Positions 21,881-31,560 of a stretch of 64,000 bases of DNA are shown here, piece after piece. The stretch is taken from NCBI GenBank assembly GCA_025084515.1, contig JAJAGP010000545.1, positions 186,001 to 250,000 of the forward strand, given 5' to 3'. The position numbers and the translations under genes were made by a program. This DNA is from Ancistrus triradiatus. Its lineage: Eukaryota; Chordata; Actinopteri; Siluriformes; Loricariidae. The stretch's first letter is position 1. Every line of letters starts with the position of its first letter. The notes under the pieces are model-generated. The model was not told the DNA's origin and made no database searches. It saw only the letters and a list, made by a program, of their open reading frames with translations.

Positions 21881-21882
21881 AG
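21851..21882 (+). repeat. (TC)n microsatellite forming the exon 6 polypyrimidine tract
   Basis: Thirteen TC units (21851-21876) followed by CATCAG make the acceptor of clic1 exon 6. The repeat is the entire pyrimidine tract. Confidence 0.93.
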
Positions 21883-22044
21883 GTGGTGTGTCAGAAGTTT
21901 CGGAATTTCGAAATCCCCCGCTCTCTCCTGTCTCTATGGCGATATTTGGATGCAGCGTACGCTCGGGAGGAATTCGCCTCCACGTGTCCGAGCGACAGCG
22001 AGATCCACATCGCCTACTCGACTGTCGTTAAAGCGCTCAAATAA
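21883..22044 (+). CDS. clic1: CLIC1 coding exon 6 and stop
   Basis: Encodes residues 189-241: VVCQKFRNFEIPRSLLSLWR, YLDAAYAREEFASTCPSDSE and IHIAYSTVVKALK, then TAA. WRYL..AYAREEF..TCP is the family's closing signature, and the ALK terminus is that of CLIC1. Cys191 and Cys223 are kept. The basic KKYR used as nuclear signal in mammals reads QKFR here. The acceptor is CATCAG at 21877-21882. Confidence 0.95.
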   Translation: MVCQKFRNFEIPRSLLSLWRYLDAAYAREEFASTCPSDSEIHIAYSTVVKALK

Positions 22045-22700
22045 TCACGCTCACACACACACACGCCATTGTACATAACGCGTCAGTCTTTCTGTAATTG
22101 GTTTGCAATTCAAGCTGTTGAAGCGACGCTTCAGCACGTTTGAACTTTGGTACAGTCGAACCTCGCTATCCAAATTCCTGTTCTTCGAATTCCCACTATA
22201 ACAGACTCCAATATTGCAGTTAAATGTAGAAATATAGAACCTGACCAATGATATGGCTCCATGTGTTACCATTTGATATGATATTCAAATGGTCATTTGT
22301 TATAAAGTGGCACAGCGGTGCAGAGATTAATGCCGTCACCTCACACCTGTGTAGAGTTTGCATGTTCTCCACATTCCATACACATGCTGCGGCTCATGTG
22401 ACAAGTGAGAGTCTGTTTGAACGTGCCCTGCCATGGATAGGCACCCTGTCTAGGTTTGGTACCCGCCTTGTGCCCTGTGCTGCAGGCTTCCCTGAGACCC
22501 TGAATTGAATGATGCAGGTATGAAAGAAGTGAACGTATGTGCTATAATTATAACATTCGTTACAATTAAGTTTCCTGCAAAAACCTGGCTTATGCTACAG
22601 AAACCTCTCAAGTGTGTTGAACCGTCCCTTTAAGAGACAGAGGAAGCAGACATCCCCATGAGACCGTGCAAAACAAATAAACCAAAAAATAAAGAAAGAA
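22045..22700 (+). other. clic1: clic1 3' untranslated region candidate
   Basis: The first AATAAA hexamers after the stop are at 22676-22681 and 22688-22693, which would give a 3' UTR of about 650-670 bases. Both lie inside the left arm of the foldback structure (22643-22760). A SINE-like copy occupies 22310-22512, and about 22152-22215 resembles a degraded Tigger/pogo end (ACAGTCGAACCTCGCTAT). The true cleavage site is unknown. Confidence 0.35.
22310..22512 (+). repeat. Second SINE-like family copy
   Basis: It starts GTGGCACAGCGGTGCAGAGA (A-box-like). The body contains GTGTAGAGTTTGCATGTTCT and CCTGAATTGAATGATGCAGG, shared with the copy at 31295-31560. Confidence 0.65.
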
Positions 22701-22995
22701 GCAGAACGAGCCAGCCACAGGTCTGACAGTGGAAGTCGCGCGGGAAAAGATAAAGGGGTGCAAATTGTATTATAAAAAGCACTTTATATTAATTGTATTA
22801 CAATTTGCACTAGTGACACAGTCCAGGTTTTCCTGTGTTCGATCCACACCATTCTTCTCATTCTGTGTCACCCGCTTCACCCCTTTATCTTTTCCCGCGC
22901 ATTTTCCGCTGTCAGACATCTGGCTGGCTCGTTCTGTTCCTTTCTTTATTTTTTGGTTTGTTTGTTTCGCATGGTCTCATGGTGATGTCTGCTTC
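22643..22995. repeat. Large foldback: 118-bp inverted arms, 117-bp spacer
   Basis: The left arm 22643-22760 and right arm 22878-22995 are reverse complements with roughly a dozen mismatches. For example, the left arm begins GAAGCAGACATC and ends GATAAAGGGGTG, while the right begins CACCCCTTTATC and ends GATGTCTGCTTC. A second, smaller pair, GTGCAAATTGTA and TACAATTTGCAC, lies at the inner edge, and a third, GTGACACAG and CTGTGTCAC, lies in the spacer. It may be a foldback transposon or an inverted duplication. Confidence 0.92.
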
Positions 22996-23215
22996 ATCAG
23001 CGCTTCCCTTCGTTCGGCTTAGCCGCGCATGATTTGTTTGACATACACACACAAGCATGACCATGTGCAGGCTGTACTTCCACACTGAGGCGAGGTAGTT
23101 TCACTTCCTCCTCCTATATGCACTGCAATCGACATGGTCAGCACTGTGCAAAAGTCTTAGGCCACCATTAGATTAGATATACGGTTATTTTAAGCAATGG
23201 TATAATGACCATATA

Positions 23216-23867
23216 CAGGTGCTCCCCGGATACTTTCCGACAAATGAACCAAGGACTTTAATATATACTGTACGTATCGTAGCATAGCATTTCTTAGATA
23301 TGCTTAAAGCACGACCGCAACCGGCGCCACATGACCCCATTAAATGCTTTACCTTCCTGTGATGATATGGGTCAAATTGACCTGTTTTAAAGTTTGAAGA
23401 TCTAGGAAAAATAGTTCAGTATTTCTTCAGTATGAAACAACTTCTGCTTGCCTTAATGAGTGTAATCAGCATATAATATGAAATAATAAGACATGCACCG
23501 GGTAAAATTGGTACAGGGTACACCATTGCTGTTCCTGGCAAATGAACATAACAGGAGTTTTAAAACATTTATATTAAACTACAGTTGGGCAAAATCATTA
23601 ACACAAGGCTTATTTTATAATAAAGCATTGAATATATCATGTAATGTAGTGAATAATGTATAGTGAGCTTTTTCTCACTACATTTCCCAGCGGCCATCAC
23701 TGTCGCCACGTGCACTGCCCACTTCCTCATCCGAGTGAGTGTGGGAAGAGTACAGTGTATGGCTTGAAAGGGAATTTTATTAAGTTAAATTCTGCGGTTG
23801 GATTCCCATCATAAAGTCAAAATAATGCAAGTCAGGCCATTGTAACACGGGGAGTATTGGTCAGTCT
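23216..23867. mobile_element. MITE nested in the Tc1 element
   Basis: The left end ACAGGTGCTCCCCGGATA and the right end CACGGGGAGTATTGG are imperfect inverted ends. Its interior shares CTTATTTTATAATAAAG and TCATGTAAT blocks with the MITE at 42076-42921, placing both in one family. Confidence 0.7.
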
Positions 23868-24009
23868 CTTTGTTAGAATACAAATAAAAAATACAGGAAT
23901 TGTAGGCAGTACTCAAACTGAAAAACAATCAGAAAAAACAGCTTCTATAGGCAACACTAGCAAGTATTTAATGTATGACCCTTATACAACTTGATGAGGA
24001 TTGGTCCTT

Positions 24010-24155
24010 TTGGAAGGGTAGCAGCCAAGAAACCAGTCTTTCAGAGGAGGAACAGGATGAAAAGCCTAAGATATGCTAAAAGATTGGAATGAAGATCAGT
24101 GGAGAAGAGGATTATGGAGTGACAAATCCAAGTTTGAAATTTTTGGGTCATAAAG
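24010..24155 (+). pseudogene. Tc1 transposase fragment around the first catalytic Asp (family IV)
   Basis: One frame reads DWNEDQWRRGLWSDKSKFEI followed by FGS. W-S-D is the first catalytic Asp; the usual following Glu is Lys. The rest of the enzyme is missing. Confidence 0.8.
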
Positions 24156-24214
24156 CCATTGCTGAAACGACAAATCTAATGGTGGCCTAAGACTTCTGCA
24201 CTTCTGTGAGCAAA

Positions 24215-25305
24215 TCTTTGATCTTAAACCACTTGTCGCTGTGGTTTTGGGTGCAGAAGGGCTCCTGCTTAGCGGTTTCATTTCTCGGACCCTTGGTTCG
24301 ATGCAGTCACAGGACTGAAATAGGCATGTGCCAATATCGCGTTCGTATGTTACACAGTTTTTGAGATATTGTCTTTGTTACCCAAACTACTCCTAGCGCA
24401 TGGTTTTCGAAGCTAATCGACCGATGCTGGAGCTATTACAATACTACATGAGGCAAACTAAACAGCGGTTAGACTCATAAGAAGGTTCAGTGGACCATCA
24501 TTTGTCACTGGTGTGAAACCCTCGACTCTACGTGTTTTGTGCATTTAGTTTGTTAAGAATGAAAAAGTCGATTCAGTCTGATGTGGGCTTGTGCTAAACG
24601 CTGTGTCGCTGTTTTTAGTGTGCCGGGCCAATAACAAGTAAAGCTACTTTTTTCTAAGTAGAGATTCAGTGTGTATGTTAGTGCGATGTTTGTGTTTTAG
24701 ATCAGTGGTTCAGTGTGGGAGCAGTTACTCTCAGGATGTCGTTGCCTAACGCTCACTTTTTCCTCGTTCCGCTTTCAGAACTTTATGGGTAGTGAAACGG
24801 CAACCAATGAGCCGCTTCTATGATGCAACCCTCTTGTCTGTTTAGTGGGTTTTCTTTTGTTTGCTTTACAGTCCAAATGTATTGTTGTATTACGTTCCAG
24901 TTGTATAAAATGTTTTGTTTAGCTTTCCTCACAGTTGGAGAACAGTAGTAGTACCAATATTAGGTCAGTTTTTGTCATGTGGTATTTTGGTGTAAAAGTA
25001 TTTAGGCCAACCTTATGTTAAACACGTTGGGAAAATAGTCCACCACCGTAATGACCTGGGTGAAATCCCCTGACCATAAAGTATCAGTAAAACGAGAAAA
25101 TAAATAAACAGCAAAACACTTTAACACATTAAGCAGTATAACAGGTGAATATTAGAACGTCGTGTTGCACTACAACAGCAAAATGTTATTATAATATCAA
25201 TACGAGTGCACGTTATGTAGCACAGTGTTACAACAAGGGCAGATATTGGGAAAAAAAAAACCTATTCAATGTTTGAGCAAATACATTATTAGGGCAATTG
25301 CAGCA
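24215..25305. other. Intergenic, nothing recognised
   Basis: No exon, SINE or terminal repeat that I can support. A 10-base A run lies near 25252. Confidence 0.4.
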
Positions 25306-25308
25306 AAT

Positions 25309-25690
25309 TAGTGCTTGAAGGTTTGTGAACCCTTTAGAATCCTCTATATACATTTACATTTACAGCATTTAGCAGACGCCCTTATCCAGAGCGACTTACA
25401 ATTAATACAACCTTACAATCCAAGCAATTGTGGGTTAAGGGTCTTGCTCAAGGAACCAACAGTGGCAGCTTGGCAGAGGTGGGATTTGAACCCTTGACCT
25501 TCTGGTCCATAGTCCATGGTCCCATAGTCCAGTACTTTACCCGCTAGTACCTTACCCACTAGGCTACCACAGTCCACAGTCTATATTTTTGCATACATTT
25601 GGCCTAAAAGTAGATAAAGAGAAGCCAGTTAAGCAAATCAGACAAAACTATTATGCTTGGAAAAGAATATTACATGTCCGTGAGTATAGA
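25309..25690 (+). mobile_element. Family II Tc1 end interrupted by a SINE
   Basis: 25309-25350 (GTGCTTGAAGGTTTGTGAAC, CCTTTAGAATC) is the family II left end. It resumes at 25581 as CTATATTTTTGCATACATTT, then AAAAGTAGATAAAGAGAAGC and AGACAAAACTATTATGCTTG. The rest of the element is absent. Confidence 0.8.
25351..25580 (-). repeat. tRNA-headed SINE, copy 5, with target duplication
   Basis: The reversed tail ACAGCATTTAGCAGACGCC is at the left; the reversed B box GGTGGGATTTGAACCC is near 25478. The reversed head ends GCTACCACAGTC. CTATATA precedes it (25344-25350) and CTATATT follows (25581-25587), a short direct repeat consistent with LINE-driven insertion. Confidence 0.85.
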
Positions 25691-26330
25691 AGCTTATTGC
25701 ATGAAACAGCTCTTCATAACCCTGCACTTTAGTCTTACTATTTCCACAGCTCACACCAGTTTGTGCTCCATGTGTGATGTGTATTTTCATATAATCCATA
25801 TTCAGGAGGTTATTATTAGCATCTAGCACCCCATCTTCTCTGAAGAAAGCAGGGCTGGTAGTGAGGTAATGGGTCTTTACTCAGCCATTGCTCTTTTTGT
25901 ACGTTCACCTCCTAACCACAGGCGCTTCTGTAACCAGATGATTTCATGCTGTCTTCCGGAGTCGATTCTGAAAAAAAAACCACGATAAAGTCATGATACA
26001 GAACCTGACACATAACAACCCTGTTTATACTGCATACAGATGTGTTTTATGTGTTTTAATGGAACTAGGGTTCCACCGTCAAACTGGAACACACTCACTG
26101 ATTGGATGGTTTTTGTATTTCAACAGTTGTAAACTACGGAGGATGATATTAAATACATCAAAATTATAAAATGTTTTTTGCGAGAGAAAAAAAAGAATCT
26201 TTAATTTGCACTTTGAGTTGAATAGAAAACAATATTTCAAAAAATGTTACTTGTAAAGGAAATTTTAAAATACCAATGTCTAAAAACTGAAACTAACATG
26301 AAGTGAGGCACAACAAAAACAATAAAATAA
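25691..26330. other. Intergenic, nothing recognised
   Basis: AT-rich DNA with no exon-like frame or terminal repeats. Confidence 0.4.
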
Positions 26331-26440
26331 CTCTTGATATTTGGCCTGATGCAGACTTTTATTGAAGAATATTATAATATAAAAATATTCTTGCTAACTT
26401 TAATACAAAGAAATGTACTGATAAGTGAACTGCAACAAAA

Positions 26441-27155
26441 ACAAAACGACATCAAACAAAACTACGGATGTCACATCTTTTTTTCGTTTGGAATAATCCT
26501 AGTATGTCAACTCTCAAATCGTAATTTTTATTTTATATAATATTTTAAAACAGTTTTCCGTTTGCTATGTACCAACTATCATCGCGCCTTTCATGCTAAT
26601 CACTTTCCATAATCTGCGCAGCCACAACAGGTTCATTGGACTCCAGTAGTGTAACTTTAACTTCCAGCTGGATAGCTTCGTTTAGCTGATCCGGAGTATT
26701 TTTTAAGAATATTTGAAGAACAATATTCAAATATTTCTAAAAACAGAGAATAAATCATGAAAAAAGCAAACCACAAAATAAGCTACAAAGAAAAGAAATG
26801 TTAGTCATAAAATGTGGTCTGATCCAGCACTAAGTTGAAAAATGTTAACAGTAATGAAAATGAAGAAAAATTGCAGCACTGATGAAAAATAAAAATAAAA
26901 TTTGATCCAGGGTTATCAGAAAGTAATACTGAAGAAACATTCCTGTTAGAAATACTGCAATAAAAGTATGAATTCGTAAAGCTAAAAAAAATTGACACGC
27001 AACACAAACAAAATTAAATAAAATTACAGATGTCACATTTTCGTTTGGAATAATCATAGTATATCAACTCTGAAATCATAATTTTATATAATGTTTTAAA
27101 ATAATTTTACCTTTGCTACAGAACAGCTATCATCACACCTTTCATGGTCATTACT
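26441..27155. repeat. Pair of direct repeats about 560 bp apart
   Basis: 26441-26612 and about 27003-27155 align. Both carry ATGTCACAT, TTTTCGTTTGGAATAATC, then TA..GT/TATCAACTCT, TAATTTT..TTTATATAAT, GTTTTAAAA and AACTATCATC-CGCCTTTCAT-like blocks. It is either a diverged segmental duplication or the two ends of an unidentified element. Confidence 0.75.
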
Positions 27156-27289
27156 TGTCAGTAGCTTGTTAGCTATTTTAGTTTAGCTACTCCCAGCTAC
27201 TTCAGCATAAAGCTAGACGTTTAGCTGTATTTAATCTTAAAGAGTGATTAGCTACCAGGCTGTTTAAGGTCAGCATATGGTGTGTTTCG

Positions 27290-27480
27290 GACACTGTTTA
27301 TGCCGGTGCTGCCAGGATATGCTGGTATGATGGCACGCTGTTGAACCAGCTCATCCAGCAACTGTGCTAGCTTATCAGCATAACCAGCGAGCTTTTTCTG
27401 CTGAATCAGTAAGACCCTTAACCAGCATAAACTAGCTTAGACCAGCATCTCATGTGAGTGTCCAAGACACACTCTGACAT
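27290..27480. repeat. Short degenerate ACCAGC/GCTGG repeat
   Basis: GCTGGTATGATGG, AACCAGCTCATCCAGCA, AGCATAACCAGC, TAACCAGCATAAACTAGC and AGACCAGCATC occur within 190 bp. It resembles fish low-complexity repeats of this motif. Confidence 0.5.
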
Positions 27481-27639
27481 TTTAGCATTTGCTAAAAAAA
27501 TTTCAGACATTCCTTATTTTAATGCTAATTTGTTTAAAAGCGAACTATATCAACCGTATCTGTGGTATTATATGTTATGTGAAATACTGATGCAGCACAG
27601 TAGCACCAAAGCAGATTTTCTGTAACCGAATAAGAAAAG

Positions 27640-28009
27640 ATTGTTCCTTGTGTGGAAGGAAAACCCCATACGCCCCCATTTCCGTCTCGCTCACATTTCT
27701 TAAATGCTGTATTTTCTTGCTCTTTTCATCAGTGCACCTTCCTCTACCCTCTTTGCTGTTTTGTCTGAGCTTAAACTTAACACGGTGTGTATGGCACTGT
27801 ACCAGCTGTTTGTTTTATACTGGTTGCTTGACGGTCAGAGATCTTTGTTGACTTTTGTATTCTTTTATACCTGCAAACTGAAGTTCACACAAAATGAATG
27901 GGCCTTAATAAAGATCACCTAAAATTTTCAACAGATTGTTTCATTTATTAAATAACAACACAGTAAATTAAGCAAGGGTTGGATATAATCTAACCCTGAC
28001 ATCAGTATC
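27640..28009 (+). other. Intergenic stretch with a possible transcript 3' end
   Basis: The segment is pyrimidine-rich, then AT-rich, and has AATAAAG at 27907-27913. It could be the end of an unannotated transcript or of a degraded retroelement. No coding motif is recognised. Confidence 0.2.
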
Positions 28010-28011
28010 TA

Positions 28012-29005
28012 CAGTGGTGCATGAAAGTTTGTGAACCCTTTCTGCATAAATATGACCTGAAACATCATCAGATTTTCACACAAGTCCTAAAAGTAGATAA
28101 AGAGAACCCAGTTAAACAAACGAGACAAAAATGTTATACTTGGTCATTTATTTATTGAGGAAAATGATCTAATATTACATATTACTGAGTGGCAAAAGTA
28201 TGTGAACCTCTAGGATTAGCAGCTAATTGAAAGGTGAAATTAGAGTCAGGTGTTTTTCAATCAATGGGATGCCAATCAGGTGTGAGTGGGCACCCTGTTT
28301 TATTTAAAGAACAGGGATCTATCAAAGTCTGCTCTTCACAACATGTTTGTGGAAGTGTATCATGGCACGAACAAAGGAGATTTCTGGGGACCTCAGAAAA
28401 AGAGATGTTGATGCTCATCAGGCTGGAAAAGGTTACAGAACCATCTCTAAAGAGTTTGGACTCCACCAATTAACAGTCAGACAGATTGTGTGTGCAAATG
28501 GAGGAAATTCAAGACCATTGTTACCCTCCCCAGGAGTGGTCGCCAACAAAGATCACTCCAAGAGCAAGACGTGTAATAGCTGCTGAGGTCACAAAGGTCC
28601 CCAGGGTAACTTCTAAGCAACTGAAGGCCTCTCTCACATTGGCTAATGTTAATGTTCATGAGTCCACCATCAGAAGAACACTGAACAACAATGGTGTGCA
28701 TGGCAGGGTTGCAAGGAGAAAGCCACTGCTCTCCAAAAAGAACATTGCTGCTCATCTGTATTATATTATATTATTATTATTATGTATCTGAATTATATCA
28801 GAGAATTGTAAAGGAAAATATCAGAACATCTGTCCATGAACTGAATCTCAAGAGAAGGTGGGTCATGCAGCAAGACAACAACCCTAAGCACACAAGCCAT
28901 TCTACCAAAGAATGGTTAAAGAAGAATAAAGGCAATGTTTTGGAATGGCCACGTCAAAGTCCTGACCTTAATACAACTGAAATGTTGTGGAAGGACCTGA
29001 AGTGA
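28012..29005 (+). mobile_element. Family II Tc1 copy 2, deleted and 3' truncated
   Basis: The left end CAGTGGTGCATGAAAGTTTG at 28012 is preceded by TA. The middle of the element is replaced at about 28758-28787 by a TTA-rich run. Homology stops at 29005 (AAGGACCTGAAG), where family III sequence begins directly. Confidence 0.88.
28362..29005 (+). pseudogene. Tc1-like transposase, internally deleted (family II)
   Basis: Pieces in shifting frames are MARTKEISGDLRKRDVDAHQ, AGKGYRTISKEFGLHQLTVR, SKQLKASLTLANVNVHESTI, RRTLNNNGVHGRVARRKPLL and SKKNIAAHL. Then comes the TTA run, followed by NLKRRWVMQQDNNPKHTSHS and LEWPRQSPDLNTTEMLWKDL. The first catalytic Asp segment is deleted. QQDN retains the second Asp and TTEMLW the Glu. 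Confidence 0.9.
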
Positions 29006-29300
29006 TTATCCTGCTGAAAAATGGCAATTGGAAGCCCTGCTATGTGGGGCAACACGTGGTTGCAGGGTGTCCTGCACGTTTTGCTGACCAGTTAGTGTCC
29101 CTCATATCACTACTAGGGTAATGGCTAGGGTGATGGAGATGGCTCCCCAGATCATCACACCAGCAGTTGGGGCAGTGTGTCGCTCCACAGCAAAGGCTGG
29201 ATTAAAGTGCTGACCACGAGGTCTCCATACTCGAACCCGACCATTGTCGGATCCCAAACAGAACCTGGATTTGTCGCTAAAGACGATACAAACCACTATC
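29006..29300 (-). pseudogene. Tc1-like transposase fragment (family III copy 2)
   Basis: The minus strand reads FSDKSRFCLGSDNGRVRVWR, PRGQHFNPAFAVERHTAPTA and GVMIWGAIS. It continues to a remnant of the LPTGI-type segment. The central catalytic core is partly kept, with Lys after SD instead of Glu. It is joined head-on to the family II copy at 29005/29006. Confidence 0.85.
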
Positions 29301-29924
29301 TTACTTTATAGAATGATGATCTGGAAAATAACAGAAGTAGATCATTTTTAACTTAATTATGGACTGTTACTTTTTGCTCCTCTAAGCTTTTGCCATAATA
29401 ATGTATATTATTAAAAACACAAAAAGAAAGGATTCTTACAAGTTTGGTATCCATGCTACCATTGCCAAAATGTAAACGAAAATCTCGTGCATTAAAAAGA
29501 AAAAAGGTTTTGAGGTCTTCCTGCTCCTGCTATCACTCTTGCACACGTAACACCTGCATACATTTTGCATTTATCCTGTTTGTTACCACAAAATCGGTAA
29601 CAAATGTTGGATTCATAAAAGTTTTTAAAATAAAAAAACCCTTTTTTTTTTTTTATCTAAACACCTTGCAATGATGAAACTTGACCATTTATAGTTATGT
29701 AATGTAATTTTAAACAGCATCATGGCTATAGAAAGAAGACGTATACCTTTTTGACTGGTATTATCCACTGAACTTAGGACCTATAAAACATGATGGACTC
29801 ATTTAGAGTCCTAGAATCAGAACCAGAGACACTATGGGATTCTTTCCTAATATTCTAGAATCAGAACATGAATAATGCAAGCTAAAACATCAGAACATCA
29901 TAGCCAAGTATAGTCAGATTTATT
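29301..29924. other. Intergenic, nothing recognised
   Basis: AT-rich, with a 13-base T run near 29642. No exon or terminal repeat seen. Confidence 0.4.
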
Positions 29925-30330
29925 TATATATGGAGCATTGTCTCAAAACAACTTTACAATTTTAGATTAGATTCTAATAACCAATCCAATCCCACGTCCA
30001 ATCCCAAACTGAGAAAGCCTAGGGCGGCAGTGGCAAGGAAAAACTCCCTAAGCGTTATGAGGAAGAATCCTTGGGAGGACCAAGACTCAAATAGGGAACC
30101 ATCCTCCTTGGGTGGGGTAGATGATAAATGTAAGAATGATGAACTAATTTATCTAGTCAAATAAGTCTTATAACAATAGTTAAAATAAAAATAATGTAAA
30201 AATATACATATCGGCATTATGTAGTCCGATACACAGAGTCACTTTAGGATCTTGAGTCATTGCCAGAAAAGTCGTTGTTGTCTGGAAGAAGGAGACATCA
30301 TACTCTCACACTATATTTCTTTAATATAAT
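29925..30330. repeat. Dispersed repeat, AAGGAAAAACTCCCT family, copy 1
   Basis: Blocks CAGATTTATTTATATATGGA, GCAGTGGCAAGGAAAAACTC, CCTTGGGAGGACCAAGACTC and GGGTAGATGATAAATGTAAG recur at 54315-54640. Partial copies lie at 53515-53660 and 32575-32700. This is a fish interspersed family, class not determined. Confidence 0.75.
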
Positions 30331-30724
30331 AAAACTGTAGAACTACTTTGTTGATGAACAATTTTGGAGTCCTAAAATCAGGACTGTAGAACTGTTTTTT
30401 TTTTATAGAAAGACACAAATTAGACGCATTTTTACTAGTGGTCTCAGTCTTTGGCTCCTACTGTAAGTCTGTGAAGCTTGTGTTTGACCAACCAGTATTA
30501 TTCAGTACGGCGCCACCCATATGAGGGAAAACAAGTTACAACCCTAGAATAAGATGGAGCCATTCTGTAATACTATAAAATGACGACATTCTGTTTTCCA
30601 GAGGTCTGAAATGGTCCTGCAGCGCCAATTAGTGAAGACTGAGCACCATTACTCAGAGGAGGAGTAAAGAGGAAACAGAACAGGAGCGGCACACTCGCTT
30701 ACTTAATCTCTATGTAGATAGAGG

Positions 30725-30726
<2 letters not shown>

Positions 30727-30792
<66 letters not shown>
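30727..30792. repeat. (GT)n microsatellite, about 33 units
   Basis: A pure GT run. The poly Cys-Val frame across it is an artefact. Confidence 0.98.
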
Positions 30793-30794
<2 letters not shown>

Positions 30795-30947
30795 ATTTTT
30801 TCTTTTCCCTTTCTTCAGTCTTTCCTACTATACTGTATCTTTTTTGTCTGTTTATTTCTCTTCTTATTTATTATATGTATAAAAAATGTCTTTTCAATGC
30901 TTTAGCAATATTGTACCCATTGTGACAGTCGTGCCAATAAAGCTTAT

Positions 30948-30953
<6 letters not shown>
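30793..30953 (+). repeat. LINE-like 3' end
   Basis: A T-rich stretch ends in GCCAATAAAGCTTATTGAAT followed by TGAGAG. This ending is typical of 3' tails of fish non-LTR retrotransposons, after which microsatellite-like tails are common. No reverse-transcriptase frame is present. Confidence 0.5.

Positions 30954-30985
<32 letters not shown>
30954..30985. repeat. (GA)n microsatellite, 16 units
   Basis: A pure GA run directly following the LINE-like tail. Confidence 0.97.
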
Positions 30986-30988
<3 letters not shown>

Positions 30989-31294
30989 TAGATGCGTGAG
31001 GCCTGATGATGGTCAATAGAGCGTAGTTCAAGCAGGGGGCACTGGGGTGTGTCGCACTGTTACACAAGTCGATATGGGTGAACGTTTTTCACTCTTTGCC
31101 ACTCTGAGTACAGCTCGTATGTAGAACCAGAATTACTACACGAACAGTTTAAAAAACCCTTTCACCCAGTCAGAATCTATACCCACCTCCCCCTTGGGCT
31201 CAAACACTAATGTGCTAGTTTTGTGTTCATATGAGCAAGAGCTTTACATTGCCCCGCTGTAACACGCATGGGCCGCTGTTTAGCTTGCGTTTGC

Positions 31295-31560
31295 GTGGGT
31301 TACATGGTAGCGCAGTGGTTAGCGCTGTCGACTCACTTCACCGACTCACTTGTTGAATCTGCATGTGCGTGGTTTTTCTCTGGGTACTCCGGTTCCCTCC
31401 CATATTGCGTTGGGTCAGCAACTGTAACAGTGTGAGTGAGTGAGTGAGTGCACATGCCCTTGAGTGTGCATGTGCAATGGACAAAGATGTTTCCTGCCTT
31501 GAGTCCTTTGCTGCTGGTTAGATTCCCTGCGACCCTGAATTCGATTAAGCAGGAATCAAC
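31295..31560 (+). repeat. Second SINE-like family copy
   Basis: It starts ATGGTAGCGCAGTGGTTAGC, a good Pol III A box. GGGTACTCCGGTTCCCTCCC, a GTGA run near 31431-31450 and CGACCCTGAATTCGATTAAG follow. Confidence 0.7.

Larger units (their letters stand above)
23139..24207 (+). mobile_element. Family IV Tc1 element with nested MITE
   Basis: The left end CAGCACTGTGCAAAAGTCTT and the right end AAGACTTCTGCACTTCTGTG are inverted. The TA duplication is eroded. A MITE (about 23216-23867) is inserted after the left terminal region. Beyond it is the transposase relic at about 24010-24155. Confidence 0.78.

Noticed and set aside
26441..27155. Direct repeats considered as LTRs of a retrovirus-like element
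   Set aside because: No TG...CA ends, primer-binding site, polypurine tract or gag/pol frame is present, and the interior is only about 390 bp.
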